Of a stretch of DNA of 64,000 nt, positions 24,510 to 39,000 are shown piece by piece (within the stretch, counting starts at the first letter, position 1; every line of letters starts with the position of its first letter). This stretch comes from Litomosoides sigmodontis. Lineage: Eukaryota > Nematoda > Chromadorea > Rhabditida > Onchocercidae. The notes under the pieces were generated by a model. It did not search any database and was not told the origin of the DNA. It saw only the letters and a program-made list of their open reading frames with translations. The DNA lies in the NCBI GenBank assembly GCA_963070105.1, contig OY718808.1, forward strand, positions 1,868,238 to 1,932,237. Reading direction: 5' to 3'. The position numbers and the translations under genes are program-made.

Positions 24510-25443
24510 AAAATCCGCTAAATCCTGGAAAATTTACGAATGAAAAAGGATAAAATTTTGTGAAAGTCGGCATTTTACAATTTCCTGATAATTTGTACAA
24601 AATTAATTTTAAATTATTGTCAATTTTAGCTTATTTTTTGCTTTTATTTCGCCATTGGTAGATGTAATTCCTGTGTTCACTGCTTAAACTTATCAAATGA
24701 CTAATAATGATAATGCCTGAATTTGAAAAGCCTTAAGACATTTCTTTCACTCTCTACTCTTTCCCATCCTCTCTCTTTCTCACTCGTTATTTTTTCAATG
24801 ATTAAATATTGTTTTGTTTAAGTTTATAAATATTCTATAAATATCTGAATAGTAAGGTATTACCAATCGATTGATTAGGACATAACTCAGTTGGACAATG
24901 TAATTAATTTCCATTTCGAATGAAAATTTTTCTTGCCTTTTTTTTTCTTCTAATTAATTGATTTTAATTAAACTATAACTTTACTTATATAATTTCACCT
25001 TTTTTTCGTTGAAAATTTAATTCAAAAATTTTTTTTATTCAAAAAATTCACATTCATTCAAAGAAGAGGACGAAAAAATAGTAATATATGCCTAATGATA
25101 GTTATTTTTTAATGAAATTGAAATTTATGGACAAATTTGCTATAGCTTCTCACAGTTGAGTAAATTAATTAGCAATGAGGCTAATTAATTATCGTAAAGA
25201 ATTCGGCGAATCCGATCAACCATGCACAATTGCCCCAATTGTCCCGGAAACTCATAACCTTCACGTACGTTAGCGAACGTGTTACTTTTCTATTCCCCCA
25301 CGTACCTGTTCTACAGAGTTTGATGTGGGTGAAAAGTGGTGAACGAACGGTGTGGTTGGCGAAGAATTCAATTTCACGTATCACCTTTCCAGGAGAGCAG
25401 AGTATTTCAGTGAAAATACTATCAGTGCAACGTAAATGGCAGT
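24510..25443. other. Intergenic between the lipase-like gene and tRNA-Cys
   Basis: AT-rich. The last 250 bases before the tRNA are less AT-rich and open on both strands, but no splice-supported exon was found. Confidence 0.5.
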
Positions 25444-25515
25444 GGGGGTATAGCTCAGTGGCAGAGCATTCGACTGCAGATCGAGAGGTCCCCGGTTCAA
25501 ATCCGGGTGCCCCCT
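25444..25515 (+). tRNA. tRNA-Cys (anticodon GCA)
   Basis: A 72-nt cloverleaf without intron. The acceptor stem GGGGGTA pairs with TGCCCCC (one G-T wobble), the D arm is GCTC/GAGC, and the anticodon arm is TTCGA/TCGAG around loop CTGCAGA. The anticodon GCA is at 25476-25478. The T arm CCCGG-TTCAAAT-CCGGG includes the invariant TTC box (B box). The 3' CCA is not encoded, as usual in eukaryotes. It delivers cysteine for UGC/UGU codons and is transcribed by RNA polymerase III. Downstream termination would rely on short T runs from about 25516. Confidence 0.97.
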
Positions 25516-26452
25516 TTCTTTGAACCCCAGGTAGTTTGTTAAGTGTTGTCTGCAAAAGAAAAATGAGAAGGCATGGGCGCATTTTCAAAATGATAACTGA
25601 TAATTTCTAAGCGAAATGGTGGGAAATGCGCACGCAAATCATGGCCCTTCTTTATGTGCAATGGAAGAGAGTTAGTTAGTTAACCAACCTTTTCTCTGAC
25701 CTTATTTTTTAAGTTAGTAAAAAAATTTTTAAGAAGTAAAGAACCAAAAACACACATCGAAGATTAATAAGGCAGCCGAACCGACTACAACTTACGGTCT
25801 ATCAAATTAGTTATGAAAGGTTGGACTCTCAAAAATATTACCAGTAACTTTATGGCAGTTACCTTTCGATAATTATTAATTATCTGTCGTTCAAAGTTGA
25901 AATATATTATTATTGTTAATACGGTATACGCAGTTTGGATCGCTTATGATTTAAAATCATGAAATACGGATTTTGCAATTCGCTAACACAAAATACAATT
26001 GTTTGATAGAAATCATCCTTGTGTGACTTTTATTAAAAATGTTAGGCTTTAATGGAATCAAATGAATCTATTTTTTTCTCTTTTTTTTAGAATAATTTAA
26101 TTTTAGAATTTGATAAATTGCCTTTCTAGCGTTACGGTAGCGCAACACTTAATATACTTCAAGTATGTCACAAATTTCACGTAGTGTGACTGTTTGCATT
26201 TCATAAGTGTAACGTCTAATTCCTGTTAAATTGTGGATGAAATAGCGGAAGAAGGAAAACACGCTTACAAGTGCTTTTTCATAACCAATGAAAAAGAACA
26301 AAAGGAAGTGATAAACAGGTAGGTGGGTACGGTATATGTGCATTTTTACAAGAGCATTAAAGAGAAATGATCGTACCGCACTACCGTATTAAAGTGATCT
26401 TTTGCAAGAGTAGTAACAACCATTATCATTACATGCACATTTCGTCTATTAC
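25516..26452. other. Intergenic
   Basis: AT-rich; no exon, RNA gene or mobile element recognised. Confidence 0.5.
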
Positions 26453-26458
26453 TTTATT
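26453..26458 (-). terminator. Poly(A) signal of the fatty-acid-binding protein gene
   Basis: AATAAA on the minus strand, 84 bases past the stop codon at 26542. Confidence 0.6.
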
Positions 26459-26541
26459 CACTGTATGAAATTCAACAAGAAATGAAGCTTTTTTGCTGTT
26501 GGAGTGAAAATTTTCTCAGGCTATATTTTTTAAGTTGTTCA

Positions 26542-28231
26542 TCAATTGCTCGCTTCCTCCCTTTTGTATATACGCTTTGCAACTACACCTTCGCAATCAC
26601 AAACCTGAAAACAATCATTCTATTAAATTTGCTTTTTTACATATACATAGTGCTGTAAATCTCATACTTATTGTGCTTTAGCATCCTCAATTACTTACCT
26701 ATTTTACTACTATTTCACCACTTTCTTCTTTCATTCAAATTTTCATTTATTGAAGATCAGCAAATGCATAAAAACGGTAACCTTTGAAACGTTAAGCTTT
26801 CGCTATACAAATCGATTAACTAGCTAATTGCAAAAAAAAAAAAGACTTCTGCGCTAATATATTTAAATTGTAAACATCATCATAGTTAAACTTACAATAA
26901 TTAGTCGACCTTGTTCATCAATGTAACGTTCAAACCTCGTACTTTTATCACCTGCTTTCGTGGCACTTTCCAGTTGCACCAGTACGTCACCTTCCAGAAA
27001 GAATTTACTCTGCAACTATCATTGCATTAGAGAAAAGTAAAAATCTAACAAAAACGTCTCAAAGCCTTATTGATCTGCTAGTGCATACTAATGCATAGTG
27101 AAGTGAAAGATATTGCAAATTTTTCTAAATGTCTAAATTTAAAAATATTTTCCATTCATATATTAATTAACTGTAACATATTCTTCATCATTTTCCACAT
27201 CTCTCATTTGTAAATTAATAATAGTGCAAATCATTTCATAGTTTTATTAGCATAGTGTAAGCATCGGAAAATGCTTTTATGGTCATTGCTGTAGCGGTAA
27301 GAATGGGTAATTTGAGAAGAAATGGACGAATTGAATATTTCATATCTAACATTTTAATATCATTTTATAATGGAACAAAGAATTTTTGCTTTTTTTTTTC
27401 CTTTTCAACAGCTAGGATATTGTTAAGAGATGAGGGAGAAGCATTCATCAAACGTTTCCAACATCTCTTCCGTGAAAGAGACATCTAATGGATAAAAGAA
27501 ATGAAATAAGCATTGTATTTTAAATAAAACACATTTTAAATAATAAGCCGCACAATCACATCATTACCTTCACTTGTCGTCCATCAGGTGTTGTCTCAGC
27601 GATTTCCTCACCTAACACAAACTCCCAGATATGTCTTCGAAAATTTGACTCGCTAACAATCTTCCACTTATTACCATCCGATGAAATGATAATTGTTGGT
27701 TTAAGATTTTTAGCTATGGTACGCATTATCATTCCAACACCTAAAACAAAAACAAAAACATAACAAATTGATAGTTAGAACGAACATTTTGAATATTTAA
27801 AATATGTGAAAGCAAAATGAATTTAAATAATTTAACAACAATATTCATTATCAAATGTACAAGTATTTACATCTTAGCAGTACACAGAGATACTAAGAAA
27901 AAAAATTGTATGAAAATTTAAAAATTTTTTTTCAATAAAACAATGAAATAGCATATAGAATTGTATTTTTGAAAAGATCACTACCAGCGTGCAATATGAG
28001 CGAATACTTCAAAAGGTTGTATGTTTTTTTTTTTAAAAAAATTAATAATTTTATAAGTTAAGTAAATTAAATGAACAAATCGATGATGATGAAAGTAACA
28101 ATGATATAAATGACAAAAATATTAATGGAAAAAAAATCACACTTACGAATTTGCTTCAAATATGCATCGAAATTTTCGGCTTCAACAAACGTCCATGTGC
28201 CAACAAACTTCTCAGCAACAGCCATTTGCAT
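26542..28231 (-). CDS. Intracellular fatty-acid-binding protein (LBP/FABP family)
   Basis: Four exons, 144 aa: 28231-28147, 27740-27568, 27009-26896, 26604-26542, the usual four-exon FABP structure. These 10-strand beta-barrel proteins carry fatty acids and retinoid-like ligands in the cytosol. Seen: N-terminal fingerprint KFVGTWTFVEAENFDAYLK, the helix-turn-helix region with VGMIMRTIAKNLKP, barrel strands with KPTIIISSDGNKWKI, and the C-terminal carboxylate-binding pair Arg135 and Tyr137 in AKRIYKRE. No signal peptide, so it resembles the cytosolic nematode LBPs rather than secreted ones. An acceptor-like TTATAACAG ends just before 28275, giving a 45-nt leader without other ATGs; this supports trans-splicing and the start at 28231, although the Met at 28225 is also possible. 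Confidence 0.94.
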
Positions 28232-28275
28232 TTGATAGCACGTACAAGTATGTCGTCCGTAATGAAAGTTTTAAT

Positions 28276-29228
28276 CTGTTATAAAACAAAAAAAAAAAAA
28301 TTGGAAGTAGTAATGTTTTAACAAATAACAAACGTTTGACAAAATAAGAAAAGAAAAAAAAACGTACGTTGAATAAAATCTTTAAATTTGATCATTTACA
28401 ACAGATAAGACTTACTGATTCAGGCGAACCTGCTTTTACTGACTAAATTATTGCTGTTATTTGTCTTTTTTTTTGGAATTTCGAAAACACGCCTTTCTAA
28501 CTGTTTAAAAAAATGAAATTTTTGATATCAATTTAAGAAGTGAATATTAAACGAAACAATAAATCATCGATAAAATAAAAACATGTAATGAACCAACAAG
28601 AGTGACTGCTATCGGTTGCTTGTCAAATTATTGTTTATTATTGCCCTATTATTATCTATTAATTATTATATTATTATTATTAATAAATGAATTATTATTA
28701 TTACTATTACCGGGCTGTTCCATTGTAGAGCTTTGATATAAATTTAAAAATTTCGTTGTACAAAATGATAATATACATGTACAGCATTACTAATAAGATT
28801 ACAAATGACATGAAAGTTATAATAAATGAAGTGATATTTTTTAGCAATTTAGTTCGAAATCTTATAGAAATTGGAAATTGAAGGAAATATTAACATTTAA
28901 TGATGAAATAATGATAGTATAATATGCTACGATCATAATGAAAATGTTATCAATGAATCATGACTTTTTACATTTATGAATGTGAAATCTTATCGATTAG
29001 AAAGATGCAGATAAGCAGTGTTGATTTGTCGAACGATGATTTCATCATAGATGGAGAGAGAGAGAGACAGAGAGAGAGAGAAAGAGAGATACCTCAAATA
29101 GGAAATGAAATATATCACTTAAGAGGTAATAATCACACTATGAACAACAACAACAACAGCAACAAAACGCAGAATACATTCAGCTTAACTTAAAGATTTC
29201 TATTACTATTGCTGAACAAAAAAAAAGC

Positions 29229-29266
<38 letters not shown>

Positions 29267-30380
29267 GGAGACATGAAATGCAAAATGTAAATGGTTTGGA
29301 TGCATGGCGTAATTCTAACATAATATTTAAAAATTCAATAGAGTGAAAAAATGCATGGACGAAGACAATCATAAGAACTTCGATCAATGATCAAATTGAT
29401 GTAGCAGAATGAAAAAAAAAAATGAAATTGAAATAGAGTCATCCAACATCATTTTATTGCTTGCAATTTCACATGCAATTGAACGATGATAGTCCACGAG
29501 AATGGAAAATTGCTATTGTGACAATTCTCTATTACCAGCAAAGTGATGAATGATATGATGAGAGGTGTAAAAATATGATGACGATAGGTTAGAAACACTA
29601 GGGCTAGGTGTAAATTTAAAAAGTCGAAAATGGAAAGAATTGAATTATTGATCGATTTTCCACTCTCACATTATTTCCTCTTCTTTGTGCTGTGTTGATT
29701 AAATTATGGCACTCTGTTGCAAATTAACACTTACAAGGATGACAACTGACTCTACGCCGCTAGTGTTACAATTGTATTACTTTCATTAAGCTAATTATCA
29801 AAATTAACCATTAATGTAATTAATATAATTTAGCATAAATGGTTCTACACTTTGTGCTTTTTGTGATTCCAAAAAAAAAGAATTTATGATTCATAACAAA
29901 TGATATTTATATGAAAAAGGCACTTTGTTTATTTCCTTTTTGTACGACAATTTCAATACTAAACTCCTCTCTTTCTCGACAATATTTTAAATTGTAGTGA
30001 AAAAAAAATTATAATGCGCTATCACAAGCAGATTAACATTTCATTCAAAACTAGCAAAATAAAATTAATGGAAAACTCAAAAAGTATAACAATTAGATTA
30101 TGCTAAGGCATGATAGTTGCTTTTGAGCATACCTAACTGGTAACATTTTCTACTCCTAGCTATGAATTGATACTAAAACATCTGACAGGAGGAAAAAGCT
30201 CTTTTTTGCAAAACTCTAGATGAGGGTTCGAATTTTCTAACTTAAAAATACAAGAGATTTTTAACTTACATGATAATTTAAACTGTACCGTAAAAGTTGT
30301 GAATTTTGAAATAGACGAAGAACAAAAGCAACAATTCATTTCCTATCAAACCGTATCGCATCATATGCAAATTGATTACA
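28276..30380. other. Intergenic
   Basis: AT-rich. GA/AG microsatellites lie near 29052-29090 and 29231-29270, and TTA/TAA-rich DNA near 28640-28710. No coding exon recognised. Confidence 0.5.
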
Positions 30381-31775
30381 TTACAAATTACAGCATCCTC
30401 CCTTTGTATCTCCCAATCTAGCAAATTTATCCTTCGTAAGAAATCGATCTTTTTCTTTAGTCGTTAAAAAATTTTTAGCTACGCTAGAAGTCTTTTCCTT
30501 GGCCGACAAGAATTAACTACTTCATAAGTGTATTGTTTCACCATTGAATCCTTTAGAGATTATAATTGTGGGTGATTTCAACTATTCCGTAAACAACGAT
30601 ATGCGATAAAACTCATTCATTTTTAGGTGAACAAAAACTCGAAATCTAAAACAAATGCCTCTTCAAAATGGTAACTCCTCTCAATTGTTTTTTCTGCTCT
30701 AAAATATTTATTCTAATTATTGGATGACTGGTTAGAATAAATCCTTCATCCTTTGCAAAAATAAAATGAAAGAAAAAAAGTACCTTATTAATTCGAACGA
30801 TGAACCAACCATATAGTATCCCGCAATCTCGGTAATAGGAATCATCACAAAGGCATGCATTTTTCTGGTATGATTTATCAAAATATTACTACCGTCACAA
30901 AGATTGAAATGATATAAAACTGGAAAAAAATCTCGCAAAATACAGAAATATATGACATGTACAGATCAGAACAATAATTTCATATCAGTCAACAATTGCT
31001 TTCAAATTCAAATTTAAATTTATATAAAAAATGAAAATAAAACAAAATGACAAATTATTGTGGTACGAATGCGTGAGGAGCAAATGGATCAGCGCATATG
31101 CGAAAGAGATTCTAAGGATCGTTGAAATAACGTTGAAAAAAAATACACACTAAATATCGAAGCATTTTACAGTAAACACTGTGAGGGCAAACACACATAT
31201 AATACAATAATTTCAATGTGATAAAATCTTAAGTCGAACCTATCCATACAAAAAGAGGGGTGGTGAAGTAGGGAACCTCATTACCAAAGATGCTTGTAAC
31301 GTTTATTTATAGCTATTCATGGTTTTTCCTCTAAAGAACTCTAAGTAAGTTCCGGTAAAAAGGAAAATGAATTATTTTTAAAAATTTTATGAGCTACCAG
31401 AAAATTTAATTCTTTTCAAACATCCACACAATTTCAACTCATTAACTGCAAAATACCTATTTCTCAATGCTCTGTCGTTTAGCTTGCCTGCTAAATACTA
31501 TGGAAGTGGGGATACAAAAAAACAAGAACATATGTTGCCAAATTGATAAAATATGCAAACGGAAGGACAATGGAATTCAGAAAATATACCAAATCATAAC
31601 CTTAATAAACCCAACAAACTACAAGAACATTCAACCATCACAAGGAAAGCTTGAGATAGACTGAAATTATAGACTGTCTTGTCTTAAATTAAGCATAATG
31701 ATTAAATTGAGTTCATATCGTTTAAGCGAAATATCTTGCGAAAGCTCTATCACAATTAGGATTTCGTCTTTTCAT
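30381..31775 (-). CDS. Tentative small protein with a CAAX-like Cys-Cys-Asn-Leu tail
   Basis: Proposed exons: 31775-31754, 31487-31398, 30919-30784, 30483-30381, giving 116 aa. All junction phases agree (1, 1, 2) and the three introns have GT-AG ends. Exons 2-4 read like real protein, for example LRNRYFAVNELKLCGCLKR, ILINHTRKMHAFVMIPITE and KDRFLTKDKFARLGDTKGG, and the chain ends CCNL at the stop. A C-terminal CAAX-like box predicts prenylation, and the adjacent Cys could be palmitoylated, so membrane attachment is likely if the model holds. The first exon of seven codons is the weakest part. I do not recognise the family. It follows dre-1 on the same strand with operon-like spacing. Confidence 0.45.
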
Positions 31776-31784
31776 TTCTTTTTT

Positions 31785-31871
31785 CTAAATAAAAAGTCAA
31801 CGTATACAATCATTTAGATAAATTTAAGTGGAAACTGAAAAACACAAAACAGAAGCAATTATCCGTTTATT
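31785..31871 (-). promoter_or_regulatory. dre-1 poly(A) signal and downstream trans-splice-like acceptor
   Basis: On the minus strand AATAAA lies at 31871-31866, 62 bases past the dre-1 stop. About 80 bases further, a TTTTTATTTAG acceptor ends at 31785, directly followed by the ATG of the next small gene at 31775. Spacing of roughly 100 bases between poly(A) signal and SL acceptor is the pattern of nematode operons. Confidence 0.5.
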
Positions 31872-31933
31872 AGTACCCGGTCATCAGAGAAATTACCCGT
31901 GGCATCCGATATCTGGTACCACTGGTGCGAACA

Positions 31934-34900
31934 TTATGTGGTTTCAGATTCTGTTGGTGTAGCTGAGTCATACACCGTATCATTATCGCGAGTTTCGGAC
32001 TGCAATGTACACTGCCTATCCAATGATCCAGCGCCACAGTCGCAAAAGAAACTAAAAAAATGGTGATGCGCAATAATAATACAGAAATTTTAAAAAAATA
32101 TATCATAACTTGAGATGCAATATGATAATCATAAGTTGTAGAGCTTCCTACTCTAAATTGTGGGGATACCTCTGGAAGAATCAGCTTTAGAATTCGAGTA
32201 TACAGGTAAATGAAGCAACAGTATGAATTAAATTGAGAGTAGCCTTTTTGAGAAATAAGTACCATAAAAACCTAGTGTTAAGAGACACGAAACGCTAACC
32301 GGTCATGGCGAACAAATTCCACATTATGTCCTTTGTGACATGACTTGATGCAGTTGACACAAATTGCATTACGATCAGTTGTATTACAACTTATACATCT
32401 GTAAATTTACAGAAATGCATTAACAACATCATAGAAGCTACAAAGCAAAAAATTCCAGCTGAAAATCTCATTAAAAAAGTAACATAGATTGTGACTTACA
32501 ACAAACCACTGCCTTATATGAAAGTTTGATAACTTTTTTCTAACTTTTTTAAATATTTCACTTGTAAGACATTACAGCTGAATACACATGCCTCTTTATG
32601 ACCTAGTAGAAGCTACAGGATTCCGATATTCACTTCAAAAAGGACATTCAAAGTTATTTGGAACATGAAAGGGAAATATGACCGATAGAAATCATGCATC
32701 GGAAATGAAGTGCACGAGCTTATTTTGAACAAACAATGTCCTTTAGCAATCGTCCGATCAACAGCATTATGATTATCGTAAATAAGGTTATCGCGCATTA
32801 CGGGACGAACATCACTTGCCAAGCATAAGCCTACAATAAAAATGTCATGACTTGCATGAGATCAGAACAAATATAAATGTCTGAAATTATGGCAACATTT
32901 AGAAATGAAAACAGCTTCTACAATGATAAATAAAACTCATCGTCGATCACTACCAAAACAAACCTCCAAATTCATTTTGAAAGAGATGATTTCCCTCCAG
33001 TGTTGCCGTAGCGCCATTTGTGATTTCGATGCCCGCAGCACGTCCCTTGTAAATCCGATTTCGCCGAAGAATGGGATTCGAATCTGTCGATATCAAAACA
33101 CCAGCCTGCGCATTTCGATAGATTTCATTATCTTCTAATAAACCACGGCCCTGGATTAAAAAGTCATCTTTTCAGATAATGCTACTGATTTCCTAGAATC
33201 ATAAAAAATTGCCGAATTAAAAAAGTAATAATGTGACGTCTATTTTGCCAACTTCTATGTTATATGATTTCGCTACAATTTTTGTCAATGAGAAATGGTC
33301 TCAATTTTCAAGTAGAAGATTTTCTTTAACACTGCTTTTTTTCCAAACGCTACATCATGCAATTCTGAAGCACTTTGATTTGGACAAAGACGAATCAAGT
33401 CACAGCACAACGTAAAAACGATAATACGAAAAAACGAATCACAAAAAAGGTTTACAACGTTTTAGATTAAATAACATGTACCTTGTTGAATATGCATATC
33501 CCTCCGTCACGCCCATCATAAATTTTATTACGTCGAAGGACTGGATTGCTTTCCGTTTTAATCCAAACACCTGCCATTGCATTATCGAAAATTTCATTGT
33601 CTTCCAGAACACCCTTCCCACAGTTATACACCAACACGCCTCCATTTTGACCGCCCCAGATCTTATTTCGAGTAATTTTGGGATTTGAACCTGTTCTGAA
33701 AAAAAAGAGACGCTTAGATGCGTAATTAAAACAAGATATCCTATTTAACATATCAATCAAAACTAAAAATATTATAAATAGTTGGCAATGTTGAGCAATG
33801 ACGGCAACTGTTGATAATGTGAAATATTTTAACAAATTAAAATTCATGTAATCAATTTTTTGTCTAACTTTTTTCTCGATATTAATCCAACAACATGGAC
33901 TAAAGCAAAACATCCATCAAGGTCCGGAGTGCAGGTCAAGAATTCCGAAATAAGCAGTGCAATCCCGACCTCCACAACATTTTTGTATTACTCCTACAAG
34001 CCACTGAAGGAAACAAAAATAAGTTCACATTAACATAAAAATTAATAACAGATACCTTATTTGAACACCAGAGTAAAGGTGATTGAAGATGTCATTCTCT
34101 TCTAATAAGCCATGTCCATTATCGTAAAAATAAACGCCAACCTACAAAATTTTTAGAAGATAGTTATAGCACGAATGAAAGCTGGCAGACGTGAAAATTG
34201 ATTTATAGAATGCACGATCATATGCAACATCAAAAAAAAATGCATGAAATTGAATTCCACTTCTACACGTATTTCTCTATTGGCATTTCATTAATATTTT
34301 AGAACACTGTCGTTGTTCATAGCGACAAAAAGTTTAGACCTGTTTGCCGGAATGTATGCGATTTTTTCGCAGTATTGGACAGGATCCAGTTGTCACCCAA
34401 ATACCCGCAAGTGCATTTCCGTAAACTTCATTCTCTTCAATTAATCCCCGTCCTTTTTCGTGCTGTAAAACGAGTTATAGCAATCGTAATTCCTATGATG
34501 TCGTGCCATAGATGAAATAGGTCAAACATAAATTGCTTGCGAATTTTATGCATCTATAAAAGACGAATGAGTTGGTGGTGAGAAAACGGAAAAAGAACAG
34601 TACCGAATACAATCACCATCCATAATCAGACTCGCTTTCGTTTAACTGTTACAAAATTATTGTAAAAAGTTTCCTTGCTACATATGGCTCCTTTCAATTA
34701 ATTTAATGAATCAATTTGCCAGGTTTTATTTGCTGCTGTATGAAGAAAAGAAATCCTGAGTATGCGAAGTGCAGCATTGTGCCGCCGGGATTTCCTAACT
34801 AATTGCCATATATTCAACACTTGAAATTAATGCATATTTATCATGCTCAGATATTTATAGTGCTCTCCAGTAACTTATCGTCTGTCTCAGAGCATTTCTG

Positions 34901-36037
34901 GCATAAAATCTCATGCACTTAAAATTTGCTGATAGCATCCAACACTCATGTCAGGAAAGAAATCTCCGGTAATACTATTTTTTTAATGGAACAATTAAAA
35001 TCAGAAAAAGCATTCAATTCATGTATCTGTTACCATAATTATTATCCTACTGCTGATTCAATTTATGTATCTTGTACCATAATTATAATCTTATTGCCCT
35101 CAACAATTGCTACTGGGCATGATGATCGATTGCCACTGAATCTTATTTATCTCAATAGAATTACACAAAAATAATGTGTCTGAAATTTCTCACAATCCAC
35201 TCACCAAATTTTTCAAAGAAACGGAAGAAAAATAAGGTACCACATATATGCCTCCATGATATCCGCTATGTATTTTGTTGAGCCTAACAATCGGATCAGA
35301 ACCGGTACGTATTTGAATACCAGCCAGATTATTTTGATAAATATTGTTTTGTTCAATCAAACCGCGTCCTTCGCCAAATACGTAGACACCACCCTGTTGA
35401 CCAGAAAAAATTTCATTTTTTCGCACAGTGGGATCAGATTGTGATGTTATCCAAATGCCAGCAAACTGATTCGAGAATATACGATTTTCGATAAACTGAC
35501 CGCGCCCTGTTCACAAACATAATTTGACATATCAAAATAACTTGGCGAAAAGTCAAAACGATGTAGGGAAGCCTTCATCAAAAGGTTTAGTGAAGTTTCC
35601 TGATTCGTTTTATATCAATGTAATAAGCAAAACCAATTCTTTATTAATAAATTTCTTTGTTATAATAAAATTATCATTTCTATCTCAATGAATTGGAATA
35701 TTATTCGTTGCAAAAGCTGTTCATAATAAAAAAAGTTGCTTCATATCAATTTCTACTGCTCCTTCATCAAATAAAAGATATTCATCAAATAGAGATGGAT
35801 AGACAAACTACCTTTTTCGTGTATATAAATTCCACCAGTTTGTCCATGATGAATATCACAACGTACAACAGTTGGATTTGCTTGGTTTTTCACTTCAATA
35901 CCCGAAATACGATTACTGTGAATGTCGCATTTTTCGAAATAACCCTTAATAAATCATATATATATATATATATAAATCATAAGTCGTATACATATATATA
36001 TATAATCATACATATACATAATCTTAGTGAATCATCA

Positions 36038-36086
<49 letters not shown>

Positions 36087-39000
36087 ACAAACTTTAATAA
36101 ACTATAAAAAATGGAATTTTTTCTACTAGATATAAGTGCCATATCAGCATTTGAACGCTACATATTCTAAGGTCACTTATGATTCCATATTTAAACCCAA
36201 ATTTGAAACGAACATGACAACAACTTGTGGCCCTAAATTACTGTTTTAAACATTAATAAACTGACCATTCCATGTTCAAAAGTGAAAACGCCAACATCCC
36301 GACCATCATGAATATGACAACGTCGAAAATATGGATTCGCTTTATTCTTTACCCAAACGCCAGCTAATGTATTCCGTGCAATTTCACAGTCCTCATATGT
36401 TCCAGTAGCACTGTCAGTAATGTAAATTCCGACGTTATCTGATCCACATATAGAGCAGTTTTTGATATACGGATTCGCCCCTTCGTGCTTTACACAAACG
36501 GTGGCACCTCCTGTAACATACTGTTGTTTATTTTTGAAAGGTTCTGCATTACACATTTCAATTTAATAGCATTTTTTTTAATACACCATATTAAAATATA
36601 TATTTAGCTTTAATATGTGCCATATTTAAAACGTAGTATTTTTACATTGCATACACCACATTTCCCAACCTCATTGCATTTTCACCACAATATACAAACT
36701 AAATCTATCTCTGGCACTATACGATGTTTGGAAACACAATTGCTTTTAGTTGCACATTTTTGCAATTAAAATACGTCATTCTTTGCCATGCTCCAAAATT
36801 CTCGAATGAATTTATAGAATGTTAATTAATTCACTCTATTTCTTCTACCCAAATTTTGTGCGAGCAATTTACAGACTTCAAATGTCTACGTAATTTTAAC
36901 ATATTTATGAATTTAACAACCCTTCCAAAAAGCGATACAGGATTTTCGAGGGTTTTGCTTATCATTAATTCTGGTCAATCACGTTTTTGTATGATTGTCA
37001 GAAGATGGATTAGATATTCACCATCTTATTCTAAACATGACATGATGACAATTCCGCATAAATCGATCCGTCTCGACTCTCAGTGCGCTATAAATTTTAA
37101 CTTCAAAATACTGAAAGAAAAAGTCTGTGTAACTGAGACAAACCGGAACAAGTCGATGAAAAACTGCAATGCTCTATCACTGGACTAGCAAAAGCATTAA
37201 CGACAAGAGCAGAGCAAAGGTGTTGCCCGTTTCCTACACGCATTGGATCCAAGGGAGGTTCCATATATCTCACGGTACAAAAGCCAAGATATGCGTGCTC
37301 CGCACCTTCCACATACGTTATCGTTGTCCCATTAATGCTATCAATGATAATTGAATCCTGGAAATTGCGTGACGAACCTGCAAAATAAAGTGTTGAAGTA
37401 CAACGAATTCCAAAACCGTATCCTCAACTGCTAACGCAGCAAGACTTCCGCGTTCAGTATAACAGAAAATTTTTCGAATAATTAGATGCCCACAAATTCG
37501 AACAGGACATGACACGAATGATTTCAGTTGTTAAATCATTCTGTTTATCAGTTTGATATAGTTATGAAGTAAAGAGAACTTGAAGAAAAACCGGATTAAA
37601 TTGGCCACCAAAAAAATCAGTAACACCAAATTCATCACTTCGATAGGCTAGCAAAACCTCTACTGATTCACCTTTTCCTTTTCAATAAAGAACCAATGAC
37701 AATTTAGAAACGGTGAGACAAACCAAATCACGTCTTACAAGCGAAACAAAAGTTGCGCTTGGAAGACCACAGAATGGAAATTTCAACTATTTCTCACAAA
37801 AATAAAGCAATCAGACCTGCTCCAATAATCTGGAGTGATGTGTCGACTACTAATTGCGTCGAAGAATACAATCCTTCATGCAGAAAAATTAGCTTTTCTA
37901 CTTCATTTGGAAGCTGTTCACAATGTTCAACTGCATCATTGAGATTTTCGAAATGCAGTATATTGCGTCCGATGTGACCTTCGTAAATATTAGCATAACC
38001 GAATCTTATATGAACGCCTTGACGCTGCAAAAAATCCATCAATATAAAGCAAAATAAATCATTATATATCTCATTACTAAATTCGATCAAATGATACTGT
38101 ATCATTACAGTATTCGCAGTAAATGCGGGTGTTTTAACAGTAAATTTTGAATAGCTTACTACGTCTTGCAAATTCTGCTGAATACTCACCAATTGGCGAA
38201 AACTTTCTTTCCATGGATTAACAGTATCTCTCCAACGACCGACTTCCCGAAACTCGAATTTGCGCGGTTCAGGATGATAAAGAGGTATCCGATATTCAAA
38301 AGCTTCTTGATACAGTATCTTCCTAAGAGGGCATACAATACGGAAAAAATTTAAAAAATGACTGAAAGATTCATTATCAATTCATAACACTTCCTTTGAA
38401 TAATCTGAGTTTATCACTGTACAGACATGCACTTTTTTCAAAATCGTTTGCGATCTTCAATGACATATCACACATTCTCTCGAATTCAAACAAACGGTAT
38501 CCTTGATATGAGTTTTATGTGATTATTTATAATGACTCCTTTCTCGTTTTCCCTTTAGTAAACTACACTTCAGACCACATTTCGTAAATAATCACGTAAA
38601 AGTACTGAAACAAACCCAGTCATTCACCGAACATAGCATGCTGAACTTATTGAACAAGTCAGAATGGATTCGTAAAACCGTTAACTATGAAATCTTTTTT
38701 AATTATTATGAAAATTGTCTTAAAGAACGACATTAAAACTTACCACAAATTTAAATCATTTGATAAACGGTAAAAACGACGCGATACGGCAGAACATGTC
38801 AGGAGATCGCCTTCGTAAAGAAAAGAATAAATCTAAAAATAAATGAACTTTGCTTTTTACATCTGAAAATCCACAACATCCAACAGGCATTTTGAGTAAA
38901 TAAATACGCGTAACATATGAACATAAATTGATACATACCTTCATAAAAATTTCATCTGGCAAAATATCAATTGAGGAATCAGATGAATAACGCTCTAGAG

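Noticed and set aside
25181..25588. Frames on both strands across the tRNA
   Set aside because: They overlap tRNA-Cys; the antisense GFEPGTSR-like translation is the well-known artefact of tRNA T-arm sequence.
31240..31306. Possible extra exon (NEVPYFTTPLFVWI) of the CAAX-tailed gene
   Set aside because: It has a usable donor but no acceptor in the needed phase; the model is complete without it.
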